From assembly GCA_039707655.1 (NCBI GenBank), contig CM077666.1:400043886-400107885 (forward strand): a DNA stretch of 64,000 nt, read 5' to 3'. Positions 12,256 through 24,570 of the stretch are shown here, in pieces. The notes under the pieces are model-generated. The model saw only the letters and a list, made by a program, of their open reading frames with translations, was not told the origin of the DNA and ran no database searches. Position 1 is the stretch's first letter. Each line of letters opens with the position of its first letter. Position numbers and translations under genes: made by a program. This DNA is from Elymus sibiricus (lineage: Eukaryota > Streptophyta > Magnoliopsida > Poales > Poaceae).

Positions 12256-15200
12256 ATGGCCCGTGCTACTGTTCCATTGAATTTTAATGCGTTCCTAGAG
12301 AAAGCTAAGTTGAAAGATGATGGTAGCAACTACACGGACCGGGTCCGTAACTTGAGGATTATCCTCATTGCTGCACAGAAGAATTATGTCCTTGATGCAC
12401 CGCTAGGTGATGGACCTGCTGCAGGAGCTGCTGCAGACGTTGTGAACGCCTGGCAGGCTCGATCTGATGACTACTCGATAGTTCAGTGTGCCATGCTCTA
12501 CGGCTTAGAACCGGGACTGCAAAAGCGTTTTGAACGCCACGGAGCATATGAGATGTTCCAAGAGCTGAAATTGATATTTCAAGCTAATGCCCGGGTTGAG
12601 AGATATGAAGTCTCCAACAAGTTCTTTAGCTGTAAGATGGAGGAGAACAGTTCTGTCAGTGAACACATACTCAGAATGTCTGGGTACCACAACCACTTGA
12701 CTCAGCTGGGAATTGATCTTCCGGTTGAGAGCGTTATTGACAGAGTTCTTCAGTCACTGCCACCAAGCTATAAAGGCTTCGTGATGAACTATAATATGCA
12801 AGGGATGGAGAAGACAATTCCCGAGCTCTTCGCGATGCTGAAATCAGCGGAGGTAGAAATCAAGAAGGAGCATCAAGTGTTGATGGTTAACAAAACCACT
12901 AGTTTCAAGAAAAAGGGCAAGGGAAAGAAGGAGAACTTCAAGAAGAACGGCAAGCAAGTTGCTGCTCCCACGAAGAAACCCAAAGATGGACCCAGGCCTG
13001 AAACAGAGTGCTTCTACTGCAAAGGGACTGGTCACTGGAAGCGGAACCGCCCCAAGTATTTGGCGGATAAGAAGGATGGCAAAGTGAGCAAAGGTATATT
13101 TGATATACATGTTATTGATGTGTTCCTCACTAATGCTCGCAGTAGCGCCTGGGTATTTGATACTGGTTCGGTTGCTCATATTTGTAACTCGAAACAGAAG
13201 CTACGGAATAAGCGAAGATTGGCTAAGTACGAGGTGACGATGCGCGTCGGGAATGGTTCCAAGGTTGATGTGATCGCCGTCGGCACGCTACCTCTACATC
13301 TACCTTCGGGATTAGTTTTAGACCTCAATAATTGTTATTTGGTGCCAGCGTTGAGCATGAACATTATATCTGGATCTTGTTTATTGTGAGACGGTTATTC
13401 ATTTAAGTCAGAGAATAATGGTTGTTCTATTTATATGAGTAACATCTTTTATGATCACGCACCTTTTGTGAATGGTCTATTCTTGTTGAATCTCGATCGT
13501 AGTGATACACATATTCATAATATTTATGCCAAAAGATGCAAAGTTGATAATGATAGTGCAACATACTTGTGGCACTGCCGTTTAGGTCATATTGGTGTAA
13601 AGCGCATGAAGAAACTCCATGCGGATGGACTTTTGGAATCTCTTGATTATGAATCATTTGATACTTGCGAACCATGCCTCATGGGCAAGATGACTAAAAC
13701 TCCGTTCTCTGGAACAATGGAGCGAGCTACTGATTTGTTGGACATAATACATACCGATGTATGCGGTCCGATGAATGTTGAAGCACGCGGCGGGTATCGT
13801 TATTTTCTAACATTCACAGATGATTTGAGTAGATATGGGTATATCTACTTGATGAAACACAAGTCTGAAACATTTGAAAAGTTCAAAGAATTTCAGAGTG
13901 AAGTAGAGAATCATCGTAACAAGAAAATAAAGTTTCTACGATCTGATCGCGGAGGCGAATATTTGAGTTACGAGTTTGGCCTTCATTTAAGAAAATGTGG
14001 AATTGTTTCACAACTCACGCCACCTGGAACACCACAGCGTAATGGTGTGTCGAACGTCGTAACCGTACTTTATTGGATAAGGTGCGTTCTATGATGTCTC
14101 TTACCGATTTGCCACTATCGTTTTGGGGTTATGCATTAGAGACAGCTGCATTCACGTTAAATAGGGCACCGTCTAAATCCGTTGAGACGACACCATATGA
14201 ACTATGGTTTGGCAAGAAACCTAAGCTGTCGTTTCTTAAAGTTTGGGGATGCGATGCTTATGTGAAAAAGCTTCAACCTGATAAGCTCGAACCCAAAGCG
14301 GAGAAGTGCGTCTTCATAGGATACCCTAAAGAAACAATTGGGTACACCTTCTACCACAGATCCGAAGGCAAGGTGTTTGTTCCCAAGAATGGGTCCTTTC
14401 TAGAGAAGGAGTTTCTCTCGAAAGAAGTTAGTGGGAGGAAAGTAGAACTTGATGAGGTAATTGTACCTTCTCTCGAATTGGAAAGTAGCTCATCAGAGAA
14501 AACCGTTCCCGTGATGCCTACACCAATAAGAGAGGAAGATAATGATAAAGATCATGAAACTTCAGATCAAGTTACTACTGAACTTCGTAGGTCGACCAGA
14601 GTACGTTCCGCACCAGAGTGGTACGGTAATCCTGTTCTGGAAGTTATGTTGTTAGACAACAGCGAACCTACGAACTATGAAGAAGCTATGATAAGCCCGG
14701 ATTCCGACAAATGGCTTGAGGCCCTGAAATCTGAGATAGGATCCATGTATGAGAACAAAGTGTGGACTTTGGTGGACTTGCCCGATGATCGGCAAGCCAT
14801 TGATAATAAATGGATTTTTAAGAGGAAGACAGATGCTGATGGTAATATCACTGTCTACAAAGCTCGACTTGTCGCGAAAGGTTTTCGACAAGTTCAAGGG
14901 GTTGACTACGATGAGACTTTCTCACCCGTAGCGATGCTTAAGTCTGTCTGAATCATGTTAGCAATTGCCGCATTTTATGATTATGAAATCTGGCAAATGG
15001 ATGTCAAAACTGCATTCCTTAATGGTTTTCTCAAAAAAGAGTTGTATATGATGCAACCAGAATGTTTTGTCGATCCTAAGGGTGCTAACAAAGTGTTCAA
15101 GCTCCAGCGATCCATCTATGGACTGGTGCAAGCATCTCGGAGTTGGAATATACGCTTTGATGAGGTGATCAAAGCATATGGTTTTGTACAGACTTACGGT

Positions 15201-16184
15201 GAAGCCTGTATTTACAAGAAAGTGAGTGGGAGCTCTGTAGCATTTCTAATATTATATGTGGATGACATATTGTTGATTGGAAATGATATAGAATTTTTGG
15301 ATGGCATAAAGGGATACTTGAATAAGAATTTTTCAATGAAAGACCACGGTGAAGTTGCTTATATATTGGGCATCAAGATCTATAGGGATAGATCAAGACG
15401 CTTGATAGGACTTTCACAAAGCACATACCTTGACAAAGTTTTGAAGAAGTTCAAAATGGATCAGTCAAAGAAAGGATTCTTGCCTGTCTTGCAAGGTGTG
15501 AAGTTGAGTCAGACTCAATGCCCAACCATGGCAGAAGATATAGAGAAAATGAAAGTCATTCCCTATGCCTCAGCCATAGGTTCTATTATGTATGCCATGC
15601 TGTGTACCAGACCTGATGTGTGCCTTTCCATAAGTTTGGCAGGGAGGTACCAGAGTAATCTAGGAGTGGATCACTGGACAACGGTCAAGAATATCCTGAA
15701 GTACCTGAAAAGGACCAAGGACATGTTTCTCGTTTATGGAGGTGAAGAAGAGCTCGTCGTAAAGGGTTACGTCGATGCAAGCTTCGACACTGATCCGGAT
15801 GACTCTAAGTCTAAAACCGGATACGTATTTATATTAAATGGTGGAGCTGTCAGTTGGTGCAGTTCCAAGCAGAGCGTTGTGGCGGGATCTACGTGTGAAG
15901 CGGAATACATAGCTGCTTCGGAAGCAACACATGAAGGAGTCTGGATGAAGGAGTTCATATCCGATCTAGGTGTAATACCTAGTGCATCGGGTCCAATGAC
16001 AATCTTTTGTGACAACACTGGAGCAATTGCCATAGCCAAGGAGCCCAGGTTTCACAAGAAGACCAAACACATCAAGAGACGCTTCAACTCCATTCGTGAA
16101 TATGTCAAGGATGGAGACATAGAAATTTGCAAAGTACACACGGATCTGAATGTGGCAGACCCATTGACTAAGCCTCTTCCATGA
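12256..16184 (+). pseudogene. gag-pol of copia element with two stops and a frameshift
   Basis: Single polyprotein starting at the ATG at 12256. In order: gag of the UBN2/DUF4219 type; a zinc knuckle CFYCKGTGHWKRN near 13010 whose last Cys is replaced by Arg; protease with WVFDTGS near 13150; integrase with its zinc region (CRLGH, CEPCLMGK) from 13570 and acidic residues in HTDVCGP and RSDRGGEY; reverse transcriptase with MDVKTAFLNG near 15000 and YVDD near 15260; RNase H with GYVDASFDTD and CDNTGAIAIAKEP near 16010. A TGA at 13387 lies in frame, one base is lost near 14050 exactly at the catalytic Glu region of integrase, and a further TGA is at 14949. Not functional. Confidence 0.95.
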
Positions 16185-16260
16185 GCAAAACATGATCAGC
16201 ACCAAGACTCCATGGGTGTTAGATTCATTACTATGTAATCTAGATTATTGACTCTAGTGC

Positions 16261-16271
16261 AAGTGGGAGAC
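16261..16271 (+). other. Polypurine tract of copia element
   Basis: AAGTGGGAGAC directly precedes the TG start of the 3' LTR. Confidence 0.8.
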
Positions 16272-18025
16272 TGATGGAAATATGCCCTAGAGGCAATAAT
16301 AAAGTTGTTATTATTTTATATTTCCTTGTTCATGATAAAGGTTTATTATTCATACTAGAATTGTATTGACCGGAAACTTAAATACATGTGTGAATACATA
16401 AACAAATACCGTGTCCCTAGTGAGCCTCTACTAGACTAGCTCGTTGATCAAAGAGGGTTAAGGTTTCCTAACCATAGACATGAGTTGTCATTTGATAACG
16501 GGATCACATCATTAGGAGAATGATGTGATGGACAAGACCCATCCGTTAGCTTAGCATATGATCGTTCTGTTTATTGTTACTGCTTTCTTGAATATCAAAT
16601 ACATGCTCCTCAGACCATGAGATCATGCAACTCCCGGATATCGGAGGAATACCTTGTGTGCTATCAAACGTCACAACGTAACTGGGTGATCATAAAGATG
16701 CTCTACAGGTATCTCCGAAGGTGTCCGTTGAGTTGGCTTGGATCTAGACTGGGATTTGTCACTCCGTGTTTCGGAGAGGTATCTCTGGGCCCTCTCGGTA
16801 ATGCACATCATAAGAATCTTGCAAGCAAAGTGACTAAGGAGTTAGTTACGGGATGATGTATTACGGAACGAGTAAAGAGACTTGCCGGTAACGAGATTGA
16901 ACTAGGTATGGAGATACCGACGATCGAATCTCGGGCAAGTAACATACCGACGGACAAAGGGAATTACGTATGTTGTCATTGCGGTTCGACCGATAAGATC
17001 TTCGTGGAATATGTAGGAACCAATATGAGCATCCAGGTTCCGCTATTGGTTATTGACCGGAGTGGCGCCTCAGTCATGTCTACATCATTCCCAAACCCGT
17101 AGGGTCCGCACGCTTAACGTTCGTTGACGATATAGTGTTATATGAGTTATGTGAATTGGTAACCGAATATTGTTCGGAGTCCCGGATGAGATCCTGGACG
17201 TCATGAGGAGTCTCGGAATGGTCGAGAGGTAAAGATTTATATATGGGAAGTCATATTTTGGGTTCCGGAAAAAGGTGCAGTTTTTTCGGTATTGTACCGG
17301 GAAGCTTCCAGAAGGTTCCGGAGGATTCCGGAGGGGTCCGGAAGTCCACAAGTGGGTCCACCACGTCCCAAAGGGCTGGCATGGGCTAAGGGTAGGCACC
17401 CTGGCCTTATTGGGCCAGGCGCACCAAGTCCTCAAAAGCCCACGCAGCTAGGGAAGGAAAAAAGGGAGAGTCCTAGTAGGAATAGGATTGGACTTTGGAG
17501 TCCAAGTCCACGTGTGTACTATTCATGGTTACTGTTCACGTGGCACTATTCCTTCTACTCCAAGCCCCTACACATATATAAATAGAGGAGAGGGGGCGCC
17601 CCAAAGGACACAACATTGGGACACAACATTGTCTTAGCCGTGTGCGGCGCCCCCCTCCACAGTTCCGTCCCTCGGTCATATTTTCGCAGTGCTTGGGCGA
17701 AGCCCTGCAGAGATAGCATCACCATCACCGTTACCACGCCGTCGTGCTGCCGGAACTCATCCACTACCTCGCCGTCTTGCTGGATCAAGAAGTCGAGGAC
17801 GTCACCGAGCTGAACGTGTGCTGAACGCGGAGGTGCCGTACGTTCGGTGCTCGGTCGGTTGGATCGTGAAGTTTTTCGACGACATCAACCGCGTTGTTCT
17901 AACGCTTCCGCTTACGGTCTACGAGGGTACGTAGACACACTCCCCCTCTCATAGCTATGCATCTCCATGGATAGATCTTGCGTGTGCGTAGAATTTTTTT
18001 TGTTTTCCATGCAACGTTCCCCAAC
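16272..18025 (+). repeat. 3' LTR of copia element (1754 bp)
   Basis: Complete LTR from TGATGGAAATATG to CCCCAACA, followed by the target duplication TGGAG. A TATATAAATA box lies at about 17575. Relative to the 5' LTR it has extra short duplications near 17330 and 17610. ORFs inside it recur in the 5' LTR and are not genes. Confidence 0.93.
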
Positions 18026-18559
18026 ATGGAGTACGTGCCAAGTCTTTGGTAGATGCGGTCTTGACCTCTTCTCCTGCGTGTATCTTCCGGAGTCCTCCTT
18101 GACAAGAATGAGAGCCCATTCATCTGGCCCGAGGAAAACGGGCTGACTAGGTTAGTACCCCCTAGTCCAGGACACCGTCAGTAGCCCCTGAACTGGCCTC
18201 CGACGCCGAGGATGGCACTCTTGGACTTGGGTTCCGGAGTCTTTGGCTCGGCAGGCAAGTTCCGTACATGATCTCCTCAGCTTATCTTCAAACAAACCTC
18301 AGAAAGATTGACAATCCCGTCGAGTGGGCCCAGCCCCACCACGCGTGGCCTTAGCTTTTTGACCTTTGGGGAACCATGTATTACGGGGAAGCGGGTCAGC
18401 TTTATGGCGAAACGTCGAAGCGTCGATCTCCCCCCCCCCTTTTATTCATGAGTCGGACATGCAGATTTATCACAAACCCCCAATTCTCCTTTCAAGCAAA
18501 ACCACACAAGTGCTCCCCTTCCTCCCAAGTCCATCCTTGAGGGTTTCCCATAGCGAGCG

Positions 18560-21411
18560 ATGCAGGTTCTTCAAGGCGCCCCCGTCCGGGGTGATTGGGG
18601 CAGTTGCGCCGTCTCGCGTCTCCAACTGGAGCGCCTGGCCCGACAGGGGTACCTGCCAGATTCAGATCTGACAGCGACCCGCCCGGGCTTAACATCCATC
18701 AATGGGCAGGTGCACGCAGAGAATTTCCCTTCCCCTCAAAAGGACGAACGGGTATGCTTCGTCTCCTTCCTGCTGCGCGGTTTAGGATTTCCGATTCACC
18801 CTTTCCTCCGAGACCTGTTAGAGTTTTACGGGCTGCAGCTCCATCACCTTACCCCCAACTTGATTCTGCACATTGCGGGGTACGTATCCCTATGCGAGAT
18901 GCATCTTGGCTGCGAAGCGCACTTCCGACTCTGGAGGAGGTATTTCTGCTTAGTGCCCTGTTCTTCCGCCGAAAGGCTTTACGAGGTTGGAGCGGTCGAA
19001 GTCTGCCGAATCGAGGGGACTGAATACCCGCTAGGCACACCTCAGGACGATACCGACGTCTGGCCTACAGAGTGGTTCTACATAGACGATGTCCCCCTCC
19101 CAGACCCAGTTTGGCCAGGGCTTCCCCCTTTCTCTTCGGAGCCCCCGAAGAGGCGATGTAGCTGGAGGCCATAGGGTATGGTCCCAGAAGGTGGTGCCAA
19201 GGTGACCGAGCTGGCCGCCAAGGTGAAGCAGCTGGTAAGGACAGGCCTTACCATAATAGACGTAATGGACACCGCGATAGACCGAAGAGTCCAACCACTT
19301 CGGCTGCGCCCTCACCCGCTGTGCGCGTACAATGGAACCGAAGATTGCTCCCGATCAATTCGGCAAAGTTTCTTTGACCAGGCGGCCTTTGGGACAGTAA
19401 TGGCCGGTATCTACCAAGGAGCGGCGGAGGACTTTGCCCGACGTCAATTCCGAGACGGGCTGTCCTACTACAATCCGGCCGACATAGTGAGTTCTTCCGC
19501 TTTATTTTGCTTACCCGAGTTGTTTTTCAGTAGCCAATCTGTTTGACCGATATTTTTATTGGTTTCGAGCAGAGATGGAGGCGTCGGGTGGAGGCTCTAA
19601 ACAGCTCGGCACCCGAGTCGGAAACACACCAACGAGCGGAAGACCCCCTCTTTCACGAGGACGAGGATCTGGCTCTTATCTACAAGGGGGTAAATTTTAT
19701 ATGGAGTGCCTTGACGGCTCCAGGGTTGCCGTCACCCCGGACACACCGGGGACGAGGTCAGCTTCATCGGTAACGCCCTCTTCCTCTACTCGAAAGCGAG
19801 CCCCCGGTCCCCTGACTTCTCCTCCAAAGGGACGGCGTTCGAAACGTTCGCACGGAGAGACGACTCCTCAAGGGAACCGCCCGTAGGAGGCGGAGGAAGC
19901 TCCGGCCGAGGTCATGGAAACGGGCGAAAGTGCTCCCTCAATCACCAGGTGACGTATGATTGCTGTATTTTGCTGAAACGTCGTCTCAAGTTCTGACCCT
20001 TTTTGATCATTTCATAGGAGGCCTTCTTCCGTCATGGCGACGAGCATGAGGGCCAAGGGGGCGGCAACTTCAAACAGGGAAGAAGAAACGCGCCCAACTT
20101 CGGGAGCCGCTCCTGAAGTCCCCCAGCCCGAGGACTCCGAGACCAGCTCGGCTACTCCATCCGAGATCCAGTGTGCCGCAAATTATCGGCGGCAGAAGAC
20201 CTCTCTAAGGAGTCTGGCCTTCTCGGATCGGGAGTTCAATGCTCTCAGCTCAGTGGATGCGTACCTCGGGGCGACCCGCGCCGTTTTCGATCAATCATTA
20301 GAAGTTTTGTCGCAAGGGTTGCGGGTAAGGTCTAGCCCGAGCTCATTTTATCTCAAAGATTTCTTTTATGTCTCTGTTTGTTCATACTGTCCACAATGGT
20401 AGTAGCCCCTAAGGCTTGATACGGGCAACAATGCCCATAGCGAGGCTTGACTTTACCCTGAAGAAGTTGTGGGACTTTTTTGTGTAGGGTGCATGGGCGA
20501 GGAATGATCAGCTATCCGAGGCTCTTTCCCAGGCAAAGGGGAAGTTGGAGGCTGCCTTGATCGAGGTGGAACAGGTGAAAAAGTTCACCCGAGAGGCGAA
20601 CGGTAAGTGCTTTGTCTTGTATATAAGAATCTTAATTTGCGAAGTCCCCTGACAGCGTAATCCGATGTAGCAGCGGAAGCCATAGGTAATCTTGAGAGAG
20701 ATCTCAAGCAGACCCGCGAAGATTTGCTATATTCAGAGTCGCAGCGCCAGGCCAATCAACATGTGGTGACTCAAAGGGTGGATAACGTTAACGCGCTAAG
20801 GGCTGAAAACGCCCGACAGGCGGACGAGATCAAGAGCTTAAAAGCTCAACTGGCTGCCGCCGAAGCCAAGAATCGTCGAACCGATGAGACGATTTGTGGT
20901 AAGTTTTTATTTCAAGAATCGTTGCTTGAGTTTGGGGGTTCAGCCGAGATGTTTGAGCAGGCTAATACATGCTTTTTTGCCAGCTTCGTTGTCCGGCCGA
21001 CCAATTGATGACCGAGGTCCGGTTCATGAAGACATGGCAACCCGGCTAGCCGAGGTGCACAAAAGTGCACGTAAATCCATGAAGGAAGTCTTCAAGGCGT
21101 TATGTCCCGAAGTGGAGCACGTTCCCGAAGACATGGCCATCCTAGCTGAACATATGCGGCGAGCTCAGCATCGGATCCAGGCATGGAAGGTGTCTGCTTG
21201 CCGGGAAGGAACGAGGGAGACATGGGCCATGGTCAAGACCCAGTATACGGAGGTTGATACGGCACACCTGGCCGAGGTAGGGCCCATTGGTCCGGACGGG
21301 GAGGAAATACACACTAGTCTCGTATACGAGAACGTTATGCCTGCCGCTCGGTCGTCGCAAAAGGACTGCGCCTTGGACGTCTTGATAGATGGGTTTGACC
21401 ATGTGGAATGA
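18560..21411 (+). pseudogene. Antisense ORF of Tat-type element (plant transposase-28/gypsy-type domain plus coiled coil)
   Basis: This gene runs opposite to gag-pol, between pol and the 3' LTR. Six exons with GT-AG borders can be read: about 18560-19486, 19573-19948, 20018-20324, 20488-20602, 20671-20898 and 20984-21411. The first holds the grass domain often labelled putative gypsy-type transposon protein (PF04195 type), with FLRDLLEFYGLQLHHLTPN and RLWRRYFCL. The middle is low complexity. The last two exons are coiled coil (NALRAENARQADEIKSLKA) and a conserved helical tail ending in FDHVE. A TAG at 19172-19174 interrupts exon 1. Function is unknown; extra ORFs of this kind are known from Tat-lineage elements. 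The start codon is uncertain. Confidence 0.75.
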
Positions 21412-21947
21412 AACGATAATGTATGACTCTATGTATCAAAGTACTTTACGTCATTATTCAATCTGCGCATGTAAACTCTGTCAACCAGCCATCGGCTTCT
21501 ACCTCCTTGATCAGTGACCGAGTAGTGTCTGCTTACTACTGTCCGAAGTGAACGAAACAGATGTTTCAGGAGACGAGGCAATCCGGCTATACGGTGCGAG
21601 CGACGAGAGTGAGGCAGAGAGTTATGTTATATTACTATTTAACGTAAGAAATATCTTTCGAGGAAAATAGTTCTTCCAACAGTTCCTTTCCTCGGGTAGC
21701 TGTGTCGAACACATATGTCCGAAGACGGGTGACCTCGGGGGTGAAGCCCCTGGTCGGGGTTTGAGGGACCTCCTCCACTTTATTTCTATGTCATGGCCGA
21801 CCAATTTGTACGTTTAAGAATGCTAGCTTTCGGCTTTGTCCGTCTGAGGTACTGCGCCGGATGACGCAGGAGTAACAATCACAGCAGTGCTCCCTTTGCC
21901 TCTTAGCCGAAAGATTGGGAACGTAAGGGGCAAGCACAGGAGCCAGG
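21412..21947. other. Tat element spacer after the antisense ORF
   Basis: Probable 3' untranslated part of the antisense ORF. I see no further gene. It ends at CCAGG, the left target site of the inserted Athila-type element. Confidence 0.6.
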
Positions 21948-23492
21948 TGATACGTCTCCAACGTATCTATAATTTTTGATTGTTCCATGCTATTATAGTA
22001 TCAATCTTGGATGTTTATTATATACATTTACATCAATTATATATCATTTTTTGGGACTAACCTATTAACTTAGTGGCCAGTGCCAGTTGCTGTTTTTCGC
22101 CTGTTTTTGGTTTTCCAGAATATGAGTACCAAACGAAGTCCAAATGCCACGAAACTTTTTGGAATTTTTTTTTGGACATAAGAGACACTAGAAGCTTCGG
22201 GAGGGAACGAGAAGATGAAGCAGTGGCCCACGAGGCACCATGGCGCGTCCTGGTACCTCATGGGGCCCACATGGCTCCGTTTGACCTAATTCTACCTCTA
22301 TAAATTCTCTAAAATCTGAAAACCAACAGAGAGTCCACGAAATACTTTTTCCGCCGCCGCAAGTTCCTGTTCTCGAGAGATCCCATCTGGAGGCCTTTTC
22401 CGGTACTCCGCCGGAGGGGGAATCGATCACAGAGGGGCTCTACATCATCCTTGTTGCCCTTCCGATGATGCGTGAGTAGTTTACCACAGACCTTCGGGTC
22501 CATAGTTAGTAGCTAGATGGCTTCTTCTCTCTTTTTGATCTTCAATACAATGTTCTCCTCGATGTTCTTGGAGTTCTATCCAATGTAATCAGTTTTTGCG
22601 GTGTGTTTGTTGGGATCCGATGAATTGTGAGTTTATGATCAGATTATCCATGAATATTATTTGAGTTTTCTCTGAACTCTTTTATGCATGATTATTATAG
22701 CTTCATATTTCTCTCCATTCTATTTATTTGGTTTGGCCAACTAGATTAATTTATCTTGCAATGGGAGAGGTGCTTTGTAATGGGTTCGATCTTGCGGTGC
22801 TCAATCCCAGTGACAGAAAGGGACATGACACGTATGTATCATTGCTATTAAGGGTAAAAATATGGGGTTTATTCATGTGTGAGTTTACTTTGTCTACATC
22901 ATGTCATCTTGCTTAAGGCGTTACTCCGTTCTTTATGGACTTAATACACTAGATGCATGCTGGATAGCGGTCAATGTGTGGAGTAATAGTAGTAGATGCA
23001 GGCAGGAGTCGGTCTACTTGTTTCGGACGTGATGCCTATATACATGATCATTGCCTTGGATATCGTCATGATTATTTGCTTTTCTATCAATTGCCCAACA
23101 GTAATTTGTTCACCCACCGTATGCTATTTTCAAGAGAGAAGCCTCTAGTGAAAACTATGGCCCCCGGGTCTATCTTAATCATATATTGAAAATCCTAAAA
23201 ATACCTTGCTGCACTTTTACTTTATTTATTTTATTTTTTATTTTTGTTCGATCTATTTATCTATCACCATACAATTTAATCTTGCAATTAACCGCCGAGG
23301 GATTGACAACCCCTTGTTTGCGTTGGGTGCAAGGATTTGTTGTTTTGTGTGCAGGTACTACTAACGAGTTGTTGCGTGATTCTCCTACTGGATTGATAAC
23401 CTTGGTTTCATAACTGAGGGAAATACTTATCTCTACTGTACTGCATCATCCCCTCCTCTTTGGGGAAATCCCAACGCAGCTCACAAGTAGCA
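21948..23492 (+). repeat. 5' LTR of non-autonomous Athila-type element
   Basis: About 1.55 kb, matching 26971-28531. It carries a short deletion in the GC hairpin near 22235-22250 compared with the 3' LTR. Confidence 0.93.
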
Positions 23493-23503
23493 GGAAGAAT
23501 TTC

Positions 23504-23521
23504 TGGCGCCGTTGCCGGGGA
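23504..23521 (+). other. Primer-binding site, tRNA-Asp
   Basis: TGGCGCCGTTGCCGGGGA is the exact complement of the 3' end of plant tRNA-Asp including CCA. It lies 11 bases after the LTR, the same spacing as in the element at 1-8157. Confidence 0.9.
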
Positions 23522-23730
23522 GACATCATCCACATCTATCAAGTACCTACGCATACACTTTCATCTCCTTGCATTTATTTTATTTGCCTTTGCCTCTTGT
23601 TTTCATCTCCCCCACTTCTAAAACAATTTCACAAAAAAAAATATACAAAAATATTTTGTGTGCTATCTTTGCTTGTGTTGCCATGTGCCTTCTATTTGCT
23701 TGCATCTTTGCTTGCTAAAAATCTATTGAT

Positions 23731-24570
23731 ATGGATCCTCATCCACTAGCTAATCTTTTCAAAAGATCCAATTATGATGAACAATTTGCTAGTGAGTTGA
23801 GTGCACTTGATTATCTCTATGAAGTTTTGCTTGAAAATCATGAATCTGAAAATTGTGATGAAGTGCTAAAAGAAGAAGTTTATAAAGTGATTCATGATAG
23901 CTCCTTGATTGAAAAGCATGATTGCAATGATGTTACTATAAATTCTATTAATGTGAATTGTGCTAATAATATGCAAAACTACAAGCTTGGGGAAGATAAT
24001 TTTGTTATGTCCACTACTTATTGTAATGATCATGATTGGGGTTATTCTTCTTATGATCTTGAAAATTTATTTAAGCCTCATAATGAATATGCTATTGACA
24101 ATAATATTTGCAATAATATTGAAAGTGGGTTTGGAGAGGTCATGACTTTAGTTGATGTTAATCCCACTATCTTGGACGATTATAAAACTTTTATGCATGT
24201 GGATCGTGAAGAGAATATTTTATATGATAGTTATATTGTTGAATTTGACTATGATCCTACATGTAATTATTATGAGAGAGGAAAATATGGTTGTAGAAAT
24301 TTTCATGTTACTCAATTACCTATCTTGAAGTTCAAATTGTTAATGCTCTGTTCTTCTTCCTTGCATATGCTAGAGATTGCTTGTCTTGATAATTTGTTCT
24401 CCTATAAAATGCCTATGCATACGAATTATGTTAGACTTAAGTGTGTTTTTCATATACTTCGTGATGCTCTCTTTGTGTTTCTATTATTATCTCTCATGAG
24501 AGCATCATTGAAATATCAAGCCTATCTTAATGGCTATAAAGAAAGAGCTTGTTGGGAGACAACCCAATGA
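23731..24570 (+). CDS. ORF of non-autonomous element, unknown protein
   Basis: An uninterrupted ORF of 279 codons starts with ATG at 23731, about 210 bp after the primer-binding site. It begins MDPHPLANLFKRSNYDEQF and is rich in Asn, Asp and Glu. Residues 190-265 are more hydrophobic, with stretches such as LLMLCSSSLHMLEIACL and ALFVFLLLSLMRASL that could be membrane or buried helices. There are no zinc knuckle, protease or polymerase motifs and no resemblance to the gag at 187-1330 that I can see. Its position is that of gag. Being open over 840 bp in an AT-rich, otherwise non-coding element suggests it was under selection until recently. I do not know its function. Confidence 0.6.
   Translation: MDPHPLANLFKRSNYDEQFASELSALDYLYEVLLENHESENCDEVLKEEVYKVIHDSSLIEKHDCNDVTINSINVNCANNMQNYKLGEDNFVMSTTYCNDHDWGYSSYDLENLFKPHNEYAIDNNICNNIESGFGEVMTLVDVNPTILDDYKTFMHVDREENILYDSYIVEFDYDPTCNYYERGKYGCRNFHVTQLPILKFKLLMLCSSSLHMLEIACLDNLFSYKMPMHTNYVRLKCVFHILRDALFVFLLLSLMRASLKYQAYLNGYKERACWETTQ

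Larger units (their letters stand above)
9504..18025 (+). mobile_element. Angela/WIS/BARE-like Ty1/copia retrotransposon, defective
   Basis: LTRs at 9504-11100 (3' end missing) and 16272-18025 start TGATGGAAATATGCCC. The perfect duplication TGGAG lies at 9499-9503 and 18026-18030. Integrase precedes reverse transcriptase, which defines copia. The LTR start and the leader resemble the Angela/WIS/BARE group, from memory of those families. The coding region has two stops and a frameshift. The primer-binding site is absent. Confidence 0.95.
9164..18180 (-). repeat. 3' LTR of Tat-type element, split by copia insertion
   Basis: The two LTR parts 9164-9503 and 18026-18180 together match the uninterrupted LTR at 46147-46635. 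In the minus-strand sense the LTR starts TGACGGTGTCCTGG and ends in ACCGACA. A TATATAAG box on the minus strand lies in the stretch near 9430. The sequence next to it, at 18181-18200, reads on the minus strand as a weak polypurine tract with AGGGGCTAC. Confidence 0.92.

Noticed and set aside
23504..23521. Possible tRNA-Asp gene
   Set aside because: Only the 18-base complement of the tRNA 3' end is present, at the fixed distance after an LTR, so it is a primer-binding site.
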